Source: Fidelibacterota bacterium (GTDB lineage Bacteria > Marinisomatota > Marinisomatia > Marinisomatales > Marinisomataceae). From it: a stretch of DNA of 14,364 bases. Shown here one piece after another: positions 1 to 6,510 of this stretch. The stretch lies in NCBI GenBank assembly GCA_012963075.1, contig DTWI01000223.1, forward strand, positions 1 to 14,364. Direction: 5' to 3'. The notes below the pieces were generated by a model. It searched no databases. It saw nothing but the letters and a program-made list of their open reading frames with translations, and had not been told where the DNA came from. Every line of letters starts with the position of its first letter. Position 1 is the first letter of the stretch. The position numbers were made by a program, and so were the translations under genes.

Positions 1-2
1 AT

Positions 3-677
3 ATACAGTCCACAGTAGGGACACAAGTCGAGGTAACGACTGCCATGGTAATTTTAGATAGTTATCGTGCTCTAGAAACATTGAGTACTCATCCCAACAT
101 TGATGTAGATCGCGTAGGGATTACTGGGTGGAGTTTAGGCGGTGCGGTATCTTTGTATTCTGCATGGCTACCGCTTGTGAGTGCCATTAATGGTGGTGAG
201 TTTATGTTTGCAGCGCATTTGCCGATTTATCCGCCTTGTGTTATTTATCCACACCCTGCTGAGAATATGCAATTTAGTGATGCTCCCATTCATATTTTGA
301 TTGGAGAATTGGATAATTGGGTTCCTGCGGTTGCGTGTACGGAATTATTGGACAAAATGGAAGCAAGTGGATTTGCAATGAATATTGATTTAACCATTTA
401 TAAGGATTCGCATCATTCATTCGATAAAAGAAGTACAGAAATCGTTGTAATGGAAAATGGGTATACGCTAGGAGATTGTCGTTTTCCAATGAATGAGGAA
501 GGAACAACATTATTGAGTGAATCTTGGAAGATTCCTATCAATACTCCTTTGATGCAAAAATTGGCATTAATGACGTGTGCAGGCAGAGGGCCAAGTTTTG
601 GAGGCAATGCGGATGCACGTGAACAATCCTTTGTCTTTGCAAAAGAATTCTTCACTAAACATTTGTTGTCTGATTAG
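3..677 (+). CDS. alpha/beta hydrolase, dienelactone hydrolase-like (5' end cut off by window)
   Basis: The frame is open from the first full codon at the window edge, so the true start lies upstream; the ATG at 45 is probably internal. Visible are 224 residues of an alpha/beta-hydrolase fold. The nucleophile elbow G-W-S-L-G-G has its Ser codon at 132-134. It is followed by a G-E-L-D-N-W-V-P segment that fits the acidic member of the triad, and a D-S-H-H-S-F-D segment that fits the catalytic His (near 409-425). The spacing and motifs suit the dienelactone-hydrolase family of small esterases and hydrolases. The substrate cannot be told from sequence. No signal peptide can be judged because the N-terminus is missing. 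The gene ends 3 bases before carbamate kinase, so the two are probably co-transcribed, although no shared pathway is evident. Fold assignment is firm; specific activity is unknown. Confidence 0.8.
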   Translation: MQSTVGTQVEVTTAMVILDSYRALETLSTHPNIDVDRVGITGWSLGGAVSLYSAWLPLVSAINGGEFMFAAHLPIYPPCVIYPHPAENMQFSDAPIHILIGELDNWVPAVACTELLDKMEASGFAMNIDLTIYKDSHHSFDKRSTEIVVMENGYTLGDCRFPMNEEGTTLLSESWKIPINTPLMQKLALMTCAGRGPSFGGNADAREQSFVFAKEFFTKHLLSD

Positions 678-680
678 GGT

Positions 681-1631
681 ATGAATAAAACTGCAATTAT
701 CGCTCTTGGAGGCAATGCTCTCTCTCAAAAAAAACAGGCAGGGACTATTGCTGAACAATTCAATAATACCCGCCATTCGTTTGAACAAATTATGGAATTT
801 TTACGTCGTGATTACAACATATGTCTTACGCATGGAAATGGTCCACAAGTAGGGGATGAATTACTACGAATGGACTTGACCCGTGAAACGGTTCCTCCTT
901 TGCCTTTGGGTGTCTGTGTGGCGGGAACGCAAGGTACCATGGGATATATGATCCAACAGACGTTCCAGAATGCATTACGTGCAGAAAATATTGATAAAGA
1001 GGTAGTAACACTTGTGACTCAAGTAATTATTAATCCAGAGGATCCATCCTTAAAGAATCCATCAAAATTTGTGGGAAAACGATATTCTGAAGAAGAAGCA
1101 AAGGCATTATCTAAAGAACTTGGATGGGATATTAAAGAACAAGAACTTGGACAATGGAGAAGAGTTGTTCCTTCCCCAGATCCTGAATTTGTAATGCATG
1201 GTCTTAGTATTCGTACCTTGGTTGAGTCTGGCATCATCGTCATTGCAGCTGGAGGTGGCGGAATTCCAGTATACAATACCGATGATCAAAAGCTAAAGGG
1301 AATCGATGCTGTTGTGGATAAAGATTTAAGTGCAGCAAAGCTTGGCAGGGTAATCCGAGCACAAGAATACTATATTATTACGGACGTAGATCAAGTCTAT
1401 AGGGACTACAATACGCCACAGCAATCTCCGATTAATCAAATGACAGATACGGAAGCAAAACAATTGCAAGAAGAAGGACATTTTCAACAGGGAAGTATGT
1501 GGCCGAAGATTCGATCTGCTATCCATTTTTTGAAACATCACGGAGAAAAAACCATCATTACAGACATTGCCAATATCAAAAAAGCAATTGATGGAAACGC
1601 TGGAACAACGATTATAAAAGATAATTCATAA
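681..1631 (+). CDS. arcC: carbamate kinase
   Basis: This cytoplasmic enzyme of 316 residues, the normal family length, interconverts carbamoyl phosphate plus ADP with carbamate plus ATP. Visible family motifs are ALGGNAL (residues 8-14), HGNGPQVG (51-58), the glycine-rich AAGGGGIPV (189-197), VVDKDLSAAKLG (211-222) and the late GSMWPKI segment containing Lys near 276, which fits the phosphate-binding lysine loop. The start at 681 follows the previous stop (675-677) by 3 bases; a GGGT stretch lies just before it but is very close for a Shine-Dalgarno, so coupling to the upstream gene is likely. No arginine deiminase or ornithine carbamoyltransferase gene is visible beside it, so whether it serves catabolic ATP formation (arginine, agmatine or purine breakdown) cannot be decided here. 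The stop at 1629-1631 abuts a GC-rich hairpin region. Identification is very secure. Confidence 0.95.
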   Translation: MNKTAIIALGGNALSQKKQAGTIAEQFNNTRHSFEQIMEFLRRDYNICLTHGNGPQVGDELLRMDLTRETVPPLPLGVCVAGTQGTMGYMIQQTFQNALRAENIDKEVVTLVTQVIINPEDPSLKNPSKFVGKRYSEEEAKALSKELGWDIKEQELGQWRRVVPSPDPEFVMHGLSIRTLVESGIIVIAAGGGGIPVYNTDDQKLKGIDAVVDKDLSAAKLGRVIRAQEYYIITDVDQVYRDYNTPQQSPINQMTDTEAKQLQEEGHFQQGSMWPKIRSAIHFLKHHGEKTIITDIANIKKAIDGNAGTTIIKDNS

Positions 1632-1675
1632 AAGGGGTGGTAGTGCGAATCATTTGAACCCCATTGGGATTTTTG
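1632..1675 (+). terminator. hairpin/T-tract segment between arcC and the hydroxylase, resembling the aro leader terminator
   Basis: GGGGT (1634-1638) can pair with ACCCC (1658-1662). The same CCCC can instead pair across a 3-base loop with GGG (1666-1668), followed by TTTTT (1670-1674). This looks like a weak or decayed intrinsic terminator with an alternative upstream helix. The stretch TGAACCCCA..TGGG.TTTTTGTTA is nearly repeated at 3614-3650 in the aro leader. It may terminate arcC transcription. No leader peptide with aromatic codons is visible upstream, because the carbamate kinase reading frame runs right up to it. Confidence 0.5.
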
Positions 1676-1687
1676 TTACTTAAAATA

Positions 1688-3460
1688 ATGAAAACATACG
1701 AAATAGAATTAAACAGTATAACGAAAAGATTGCCAAAATATCTACATAAGTATATTATAAAGCAACCTTATGATGATTACACAGGTCAAAATCAAGCTGT
1801 TTGGAGATATGTTATGAGATCAAATGTTGATTTTTTGCAACATGTTTCATATGGTGATTTTGTAGGTGGTTTAAAAAAGACAGGTATTGCGATTGATGAT
1901 ATTCCTAGAATGGAAGGTATGAATCGTATTTTAAAAAATATTGGATGGGCTGCAGTTGCAGTTGACGGATTTATACCTCCATCAGTTTTTATGGGATTTC
2001 AGGAAAATAATGTGCTTGTAATTTCTGCAGAAATTCGTACAATAAAGCACATAGAATATACTCCTGCTCCAGATATAATTCATGAATCAGCAGGCCATGC
2101 TCCAATAATTGCTGATCCTGAATATGCTACATATTTGAAACGATTTGGTGAAATTGGTTGCAAAGCTTTTTCAAAACCACAAGATGATAAACTTTTCCAT
2201 GCAATACGTGAGTTATCAACTATCAAAGAAAATCCAAATTCATCTGAAAAATCTATTAAAGAGTCATCAGAATTAGTTGAGTTTTTACAGAATAATATGG
2301 GTGAACTTTCAGAAATGGCTAAAATTAGGAATCTTCATTGGTGGACTGTTGAGTATGGGTTAATTGGGAATATTGAAAATCCGAAAATTTATGGTGCTGG
2401 GTTACTTTCATCTATTAAAGAAAGTAAAGAATGTTTAAATAAATCGTTATCCAAATTACCATATAATGTTAATGTAGCTGAAGTTAATTTTGATATTACT
2501 ACGCCCCAGCCACAACTATTTATTACTCCATCTTTTAAATTTTTAAGTGAGGTTTTGGAGCAGTTTGTTGATAAAATGTCATTTAAAATAGGCGGCTTGA
2601 AAGGAATTCAAAATGCTATTGACTCAGAAAAAATTGGGACTATTGAATTAAGTTCAGGGGTACAGATATCAGGTATTTTTTCTAATGTTATTTCTGACAA
2701 TGGTAAACCTATTTATGTTCAAACATCAAGCCCTACAGCTTTATATGTCAATGGTGTAGAAATTCCTAATCATGGAACCGAGTATCACAAAGATGGATTT
2801 GGAAGTCCGATAGGGTGTCTTTCTTTCTATTCTGCTCTATCATTAGAAGAATGCTCAGAAGAAGATTTAGATGCGCTGGGAATCATTGTGAACAAAGAGG
2901 TTGATATTTTTTTTGAAGGAGGAATTCATGTTTCAGGGAAGCTAATAAATAAGGTGTATTATCCTGATAATAAGTACAGAAGGCTCAGAATGCTTTCATT
3001 TGAAGACTGTACGGTTACACATGATGTAGACTTTCAAAACCAGACAACATTATTCCAACCAGATTGGGGTACATATGACATGGTATTGGGAGAGAGAATT
3101 ACATCCGCTTTTTGCGGTCCAGCTTCCTATGATTCCCTTGAAGATGATGGAATTATTTTATCTAAAAAACCACCTCAAATTGAATATTCTGATAAACAAA
3201 AATTGCTTCATAATTTATACAAACAAGTAAGAATTATGAGAGATAAGAATGATATCAAAGTTGATATTTTACAAGATATTTTTCTAAAAATCGGGAATGA
3301 TTTTTCTGGTGAATGGCTATTGGTTCTTGAGATATATGAACTTTTATACAAATCAAATTTGTCCTTTGAAAAAGAATTGTTAAAGTATTTAGAATCTTTA
3401 AAAGAAAATATTCAAATTTCGAACCTGATATCAACAGGTTTAAAATTAATTAGAAAGTAA
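1688..3460 (+). CDS. pterin-dependent aromatic amino acid hydroxylase with long C-terminal extension (probable phenylalanine 4-monooxygenase)
   Basis: A 590-residue protein. The first ~295 residues are the biopterin-dependent aromatic amino acid hydroxylase catalytic domain, which uses Fe(II), tetrahydropterin and O2 to hydroxylate Phe, Tyr or Trp. The iron ligands are visible: PDIIHESAGHAP gives His132 and His137, and WWTVEYGL gives Glu222. K-I-Y-G-A-G-L-L-S-S (233-242) matches the conserved segment after the Glu ligand. There is no N-terminal ACT domain. Residues ~300-590 form an extra domain I cannot name; long forms of about this size are, to my recollection, typical of Bacteroidota, whereas proteobacterial PhhA is about half this length. 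The start at 1688 is preferred over a TTG at 1664 that lies inside the hairpin. No Shine-Dalgarno is visible, unlike many downstream genes. Phe-to-Tyr conversion is the likeliest role, given the neighbouring Phe/Tyr operon; the substrate is inferred, not shown. Confidence 0.88.
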   Translation: MKTYEIELNSITKRLPKYLHKYIIKQPYDDYTGQNQAVWRYVMRSNVDFLQHVSYGDFVGGLKKTGIAIDDIPRMEGMNRILKNIGWAAVAVDGFIPPSVFMGFQENNVLVISAEIRTIKHIEYTPAPDIIHESAGHAPIIADPEYATYLKRFGEIGCKAFSKPQDDKLFHAIRELSTIKENPNSSEKSIKESSELVEFLQNNMGELSEMAKIRNLHWWTVEYGLIGNIENPKIYGAGLLSSIKESKECLNKSLSKLPYNVNVAEVNFDITTPQPQLFITPSFKFLSEVLEQFVDKMSFKIGGLKGIQNAIDSEKIGTIELSSGVQISGIFSNVISDNGKPIYVQTSSPTALYVNGVEIPNHGTEYHKDGFGSPIGCLSFYSALSLEECSEEDLDALGIIVNKEVDIFFEGGIHVSGKLINKVYYPDNKYRRLRMLSFEDCTVTHDVDFQNQTTLFQPDWGTYDMVLGERITSAFCGPASYDSLEDDGIILSKKPPQIEYSDKQKLLHNLYKQVRIMRDKNDIKVDILQDIFLKIGNDFSGEWLLVLEIYELLYKSNLSFEKELLKYLESLKENIQISNLISTGLKLIRK

Positions 3461-3490
3461 TTTTTTTAACTTCTAAATAATTAATTTTTC

Positions 3491-3520
3491 TTGCCAACTG
3501 TCCAATCTATTCCGTAATAT
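3491..3520 (+). promoter_or_regulatory. candidate promoter of the aromatic biosynthesis operon
   Basis: TTGCCA (3491-3496) and TAATAT (3515-3520) are separated by 18 bases, close to the sigma70 consensus. The same bases also read CTTG-N21-TAATATTG, near the Bacteroidota-type TTTG/TAnnTTTG pattern. Either reading puts transcription start at about 3526-3530, right at the leader peptide ATG (3529). The preceding 30 bases after the hydroxylase stop are almost pure A/T. This is a pattern match only. Confidence 0.55.
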
Positions 3521-3528
3521 TGTTCAAT

Positions 3529-3588
3529 ATGAAAAGTAATAACAATTTTTACTATTATTTTAATGGAAGGGGTTATGTAGGGACCTAA
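3529..3588 (+). CDS. 19-residue aromatic leader peptide of a transcription attenuator
   Basis: This ATG-initiated frame encodes M-K-S-N-N-N-F-Y-Y-Y-F-N-G-R-G-Y-V-G-T, then stops with TAA at 3586-3588. Five consecutive codons, TTT TAC TAT TAT TTT (3547-3561), specify Phe-Tyr-Tyr-Tyr-Phe, and a further Tyr codon follows at 3574-3576. A run of codons for the end-products of the downstream operon, followed by mutually exclusive hairpins, is the hallmark of ribosome-mediated attenuation (as in pheL, trpL and hisL). The stop lies just after the 5' strand of the antiterminator, so a ribosome that finishes the peptide would cover that strand and allow the terminator to form. Stalling at uncharged tRNA-Phe or tRNA-Tyr codons would leave it free. 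No clear Shine-Dalgarno precedes the ATG; with the candidate promoter used, the mRNA would be nearly leaderless. Confidence 0.82.
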   Translation: MKSNNNFYYYFNGRGYVGT

Positions 3589-3621
3589 GGATAGGACCAT
3601 ATAAAAAACTACATGAACCCC
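3569..3621 (+). promoter_or_regulatory. antiterminator helix of the Phe/Tyr attenuator
   Basis: GGGGTTATGTAG (3569-3580) pairs perfectly with CTACATGAACCCC (3609-3621) apart from one bulged G at 3615: 12 base pairs. The loop contains a small nested helix, CCTA (3584-3587) with TAGG (3592-3595), that includes the leader peptide stop. The 3' strand shares AACCCC (3616-3621) with the 5' strand of the terminator, so the two structures exclude each other. The 5' strand is itself inside the leader peptide coding sequence, 8 bases beyond the last codon of the aromatic run. Confidence 0.82.
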
Positions 3622-3644
3622 AGTGAACCCCACTGGGGTTTTTT
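3616..3644 (+). terminator. intrinsic terminator of the Phe/Tyr attenuator
   Basis: AACCCCAGTG (3616-3625) pairs with CACTGGGGTT (3631-3640) over a 5-base loop, followed by further T residues (TTTTTT in total at 3639-3644). It is a strong, self-contained rho-independent terminator located 20 bases before the first structural gene of the operon and downstream of the candidate promoter. This is the position expected for attenuation and not for ending the hydroxylase transcript alone. Confidence 0.88.
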
Positions 3645-3664
3645 GTTATATAAAAGGGATAAGA

Positions 3665-3922
3665 ATGAACGAAAAAATTAGAACAATACGAGAAAAGATT
3701 GATGCCATTGATAAGGAAGTCTTTCAATTGTTGGTTGATCGATTAGAAGCAGTGACAGCCATTGGAGAGGTTAAAAAACAAGAGGGATTGCCAATTTTGG
3801 ACCAAAGTAGAGAAAATGCGATTTATGAAAAGATTGACTCCTTGTTTTCTGACAAAGAAGCCACGTTTTTAAAAAAGGTTTATCAATCCATTATCACCGA
3901 ATCAAAAAAGGCGGAGCAATAA
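3665..3922 (+). CDS. chorismate mutase, AroQ class, monofunctional
   Basis: A small all-helical AroQ-fold enzyme (85 residues) that rearranges chorismate to prephenate, the entry to Phe and Tyr synthesis. Residues matching the E. coli chorismate mutase domain are visible: Arg9 (in IREKIDAID), Arg26 (in LVDRLEA), Lys37 and Arg49-Glu50 (in LDQSREN). It is not fused to a dehydratase or DAHP synthase domain. The start at 3665 follows an AAGGGAT Shine-Dalgarno; an upstream in-frame GTG at 3623 is inside the terminator stem and is rejected. It is the first gene after the attenuator and lies 1 base before class II DAHP synthase. Stand-alone short AroQ proteins bind and are activated by class II DAHP synthase in Mycobacterium tuberculosis; adjacency here makes a similar partnership plausible but unproven. 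Confidence 0.93.
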   Translation: MNEKIRTIREKIDAIDKEVFQLLVDRLEAVTAIGEVKKQEGLPILDQSRENAIYEKIDSLFSDKEATFLKKVYQSIITESKKAEQ

Positions 3923-3923
3923 G

Positions 3924-5273
3924 ATGAAAAATTGGAAAAAAGATTCTTGGAAAGATTGTACAATCAAACATGTTCCTCTTTATAAAGATCAAGAGAAGCT
4001 TGATAAGATTCTTGCACGATTGAATACCTTTCCACCATTAGTATTTGCTGGAGAGTGTAATAATCTAAAGATACAATTAGCCAAAGCAACAGAACGCAAA
4101 GCATTTTTAGTACAGGGAGGGGATTGCGCAGAAAGTTTTAAGGAATTTTCTGCCAATAATATTCGAGATACGTTTCGTGTGCTTTTGCAGATAAGTGCAG
4201 TCATTACTTCTGAAATGAAGGTACCCGTGATTAAACTAGGACGTATTGCCGGTCAATTTACAAAACCGAGATCTTTAGACACAGAAACTGTGAATGGAAC
4301 GACCTTAAATAGCTATTATGGAGATTCTGTAAACGGGATAGAGTTTACCAAAGAAGCAAGAGAACCTGATCCAGAACGTTTGTTGCGTACCTATTCTCAA
4401 TCTGCTTCTACCTTGAATTTATTGCGATCTTTTGCCCAAGGAGGGTTTGCCAATTTACGTAAGGTGAATTCATGGAATATGGGATTTGTTAGGAGCAGTA
4501 AAGAAGGAAAGAAATACGAGAAAATTGCACACCAGATTACAGAGTATTTAGATTTTATGGATGCGGTCGGGATTAATACCGAACAAATAATTGATTTAAA
4601 TACCGTTGATTTTTATACCAGTCATGAAGGGTTGCATTTACCTTATGAAGAGGCATTAACCCGTGTCGATTCGTTATCGAACAAAATCTATTGCACATCA
4701 GCCCATTTTATTTGGATTGGGGATCGAACCCGATTTATTGACAGTGCACATGTGGAGTTTTGTCGTGGGATTAGCAATCCAATCGGAATCAAATGTGGGC
4801 CATCATTAGATCCAGATGAATTAGTCAAGATTATTGATGTATTAAATCCCGACAATGGAGCTGGAAGAATATCACTAATCTTCCGATATGGAGAAAAAAA
4901 TATCAATCAACATTTACCGGTTCTAGTAGATACAATTAATAAACATAACAAAACGGTATTGTGGATTTCAGATCCAATGCATGGGAATACGGTTAAATCT
5001 TCAAAAGGGCTTAAAACAAGAGACTTCTCAGCTCTTTTAAATGAAACCACCAAAGCCATTCATATTTTAAAGTCAAAAGGGTCCCATTTAGGAGGCATTC
5101 ATCTCGAGATGACAGGGCAAAATGTTACCGAATGTACCGGCGGATTATATAAGCTTAGTGATAAAGATTTGCACTCAAGATATCATACTCATTGTGATCC
5201 TCGATTAAATGCTAATCAAGCGTTAGAGCTTTCTTTTAATATTGCAGCAGAGATGGAGAAAAATGGCCATTAA
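3924..5273 (+). CDS. aroF: 3-deoxy-7-phosphoheptulonate synthase, class II
   Basis: First committed step of the shikimate pathway: phosphoenolpyruvate plus erythrose 4-phosphate give DAHP. The 449-residue protein is of the class II (plant and mycobacterial) type, unrelated in detail to E. coli AroFGH. The metal ligands expected for that class are all present: Cys68 in QGGDCAESF, His353 in SDPMHGNT, Glu395 in HLEMTGQNVTEC and Asp425 in THCDPRLN. The conserved KLGRIAGQFTKPRS (104-117) and CGPSLDPDEL (291-300) segments are also visible. The start follows the chorismate mutase stop by one base, with an AAGGCGGAG Shine-Dalgarno inside the end of that gene. The 3' end overlaps aroA by 11 bases. The symbol is a convention; class II enzymes are also called aroG or aroA-II. 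Enzyme identity is secure. Confidence 0.95.
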   Translation: MKNWKKDSWKDCTIKHVPLYKDQEKLDKILARLNTFPPLVFAGECNNLKIQLAKATERKAFLVQGGDCAESFKEFSANNIRDTFRVLLQISAVITSEMKVPVIKLGRIAGQFTKPRSLDTETVNGTTLNSYYGDSVNGIEFTKEAREPDPERLLRTYSQSASTLNLLRSFAQGGFANLRKVNSWNMGFVRSSKEGKKYEKIAHQITEYLDFMDAVGINTEQIIDLNTVDFYTSHEGLHLPYEEALTRVDSLSNKIYCTSAHFIWIGDRTRFIDSAHVEFCRGISNPIGIKCGPSLDPDELVKIIDVLNPDNGAGRISLIFRYGEKNINQHLPVLVDTINKHNKTVLWISDPMHGNTVKSSKGLKTRDFSALLNETTKAIHILKSKGSHLGGIHLEMTGQNVTECTGGLYKLSDKDLHSRYHTHCDPRLNANQALELSFNIAAEMEKNGH

Positions 5274-6510
5274 TACTACTATTTCTTTACCAGGAGATAA
5301 ATCTATCTCTCATAGAGTATTGATGTTAGCATCTATTGCAGATGGGGTAAGTGAAATTACCAATCTCAATGATGGAAAAGATGTACAATCAACCATGCAA
5401 GCTTTGCAAGCATGTGGTGCTTCTATTGAGCAAAATGGAGAAAAAGTTGTCATCACGGGAAAAAAGCTTAGCAATCCTGATGAACCCATTGATTGTGGAA
5501 ATTCAGGGACAAGTGCAAGATTATTATCTGGGTTCTTGTCCTCCCAACGTCTTCAATTTTCGTTGACAGGAGATGCTTCTTTATCTACAAGACCAATGAA
5601 CAGAATTATTGTCCCACTTACAGAAATGGGGTGTACTATTGAATCCAACGATGGATTGCTTCCATTAACAATAGATGCATCGAATTCATTAAATGGAATT
5701 AACTATAAAATGCCTGTGGCGAGCGCTCAAGTAAAATCATCTATTTTGCTAGCAGGATTAGGAGCAGAATCATCGTCTAATGTTTCGGAGTTAAACAATT
5801 CACGAGATCATACCGAAATTATGTTACAGAACATGGGTGCAACCATTTTGGTAAACGACAATGATATCAGAGTGGAACCGCTTTCATCACCATTGACTCC
5901 TATCAGTTTGGACGTTCCAGCTGATCCTTCTTCTGCATCATTTTTTATTGCATTAGCAATCTTGTCAAAAGATTCAAAAATTATCGTTCGTAATATGTTG
6001 CTTAATCCAACCCGTATTGGATTTATGAATGTATTGGAGAAAATCAATATTCAGACCAATATATCCAATCAACATTATATTCATGGAGAATTATGTGGAG
6101 ATGTTGAGTTTATTTCATCGCCAATTAATAGTTTTGAGGTCCCAGCCTACATTATTACGTCGATTATTGATGAAATACCAATTTTAGCGGTTTTGGCTGT
6201 ATTTGGAGATGGTAAAACCATCTTTAACCGAGTAGAAGAATTAAAATTTAAAGAAAGCAATCGTTTGCAAGCGATTATAGATAATCTGAAGAATTTTGGG
6301 ATTAATGCCTACGAAGAAGATAATAGTCTTATCGTAGAAGGTGGTCATCCAACTATGGCAACAGTACAATCTTTTGATGATCATCGTATTGCAATGGCAT
6401 TTATTGTGTTGAGTATTGTCGCATTTGGGGAATATGAGATTGATAATAAGGAATGCATCAATATCTCCTTACCGGGATTTTTTAACACAATTGAGGTGAT
6501 GCTATCATGA
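5263..6510 (+). CDS. aroA: 3-phosphoshikimate 1-carboxyvinyltransferase (EPSP synthase)
   Basis: Sixth shikimate step: shikimate 3-phosphate plus phosphoenolpyruvate give EPSP. The protein has 415 residues. The chosen ATG (5263) has GGAG 4 bases upstream and yields the canonical LPGDKSISHR start with Lys13 and Arg18; an upstream TTG at 5242 would add residues not seen in the family. Other motifs are DCGNSGTSAR (77-86), STRPMNR (108-114), PVASAQVKSS (151-160), DEIPILAV (303-310), KFKESNRL (328-335) and FDDHRIAM (371-378), covering the substrate-binding residues. The RPM segment and overall divergence from the enterobacterial form suggest a class II-like enzyme, but this cannot be settled by eye. 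It overlaps DAHP synthase by 11 bases and aroE by 4 (ATGA), indicating translational coupling. Confidence 0.96.
   Translation: MAINTTISLPGDKSISHRVLMLASIADGVSEITNLNDGKDVQSTMQALQACGASIEQNGEKVVITGKKLSNPDEPIDCGNSGTSARLLSGFLSSQRLQFSLTGDASLSTRPMNRIIVPLTEMGCTIESNDGLLPLTIDASNSLNGINYKMPVASAQVKSSILLAGLGAESSSNVSELNNSRDHTEIMLQNMGATILVNDNDIRVEPLSSPLTPISLDVPADPSSASFFIALAILSKDSKIIVRNMLLNPTRIGFMNVLEKINIQTNISNQHYIHGELCGDVEFISSPINSFEVPAYIITSIIDEIPILAVLAVFGDGKTIFNRVEELKFKESNRLQAIIDNLKNFGINAYEEDNSLIVEGGHPTMATVQSFDDHRIAMAFIVLSIVAFGEYEIDNKECINISLPGFFNTIEVMLS

Noticed and set aside
1400..1675. A T-box riboswitch upstream of the hydroxylase, suggested by GGGGTGGTAGTGCG followed by a CCCC/GGG terminator.
   Set aside because: The conserved ACC of the T-box bulge is AGT here, and a Stem I with specifier loop would have to lie inside the carbamate kinase coding sequence. 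Kept only as an alternative to be tested by covariance model.
1664..1687. An earlier TTG start for the hydroxylase.
   Set aside because: It falls within the hairpin/T-tract and adds eight residues encoded by that structure; the ATG at 1688 gives a sensible N-terminus.
3623..3664. An N-terminal extension of chorismate mutase from the GTG at 3623.
   Set aside because: The start is inside the terminator stem and the extension reads through the T-tract; the ATG at 3665 has a good Shine-Dalgarno and matches family length.
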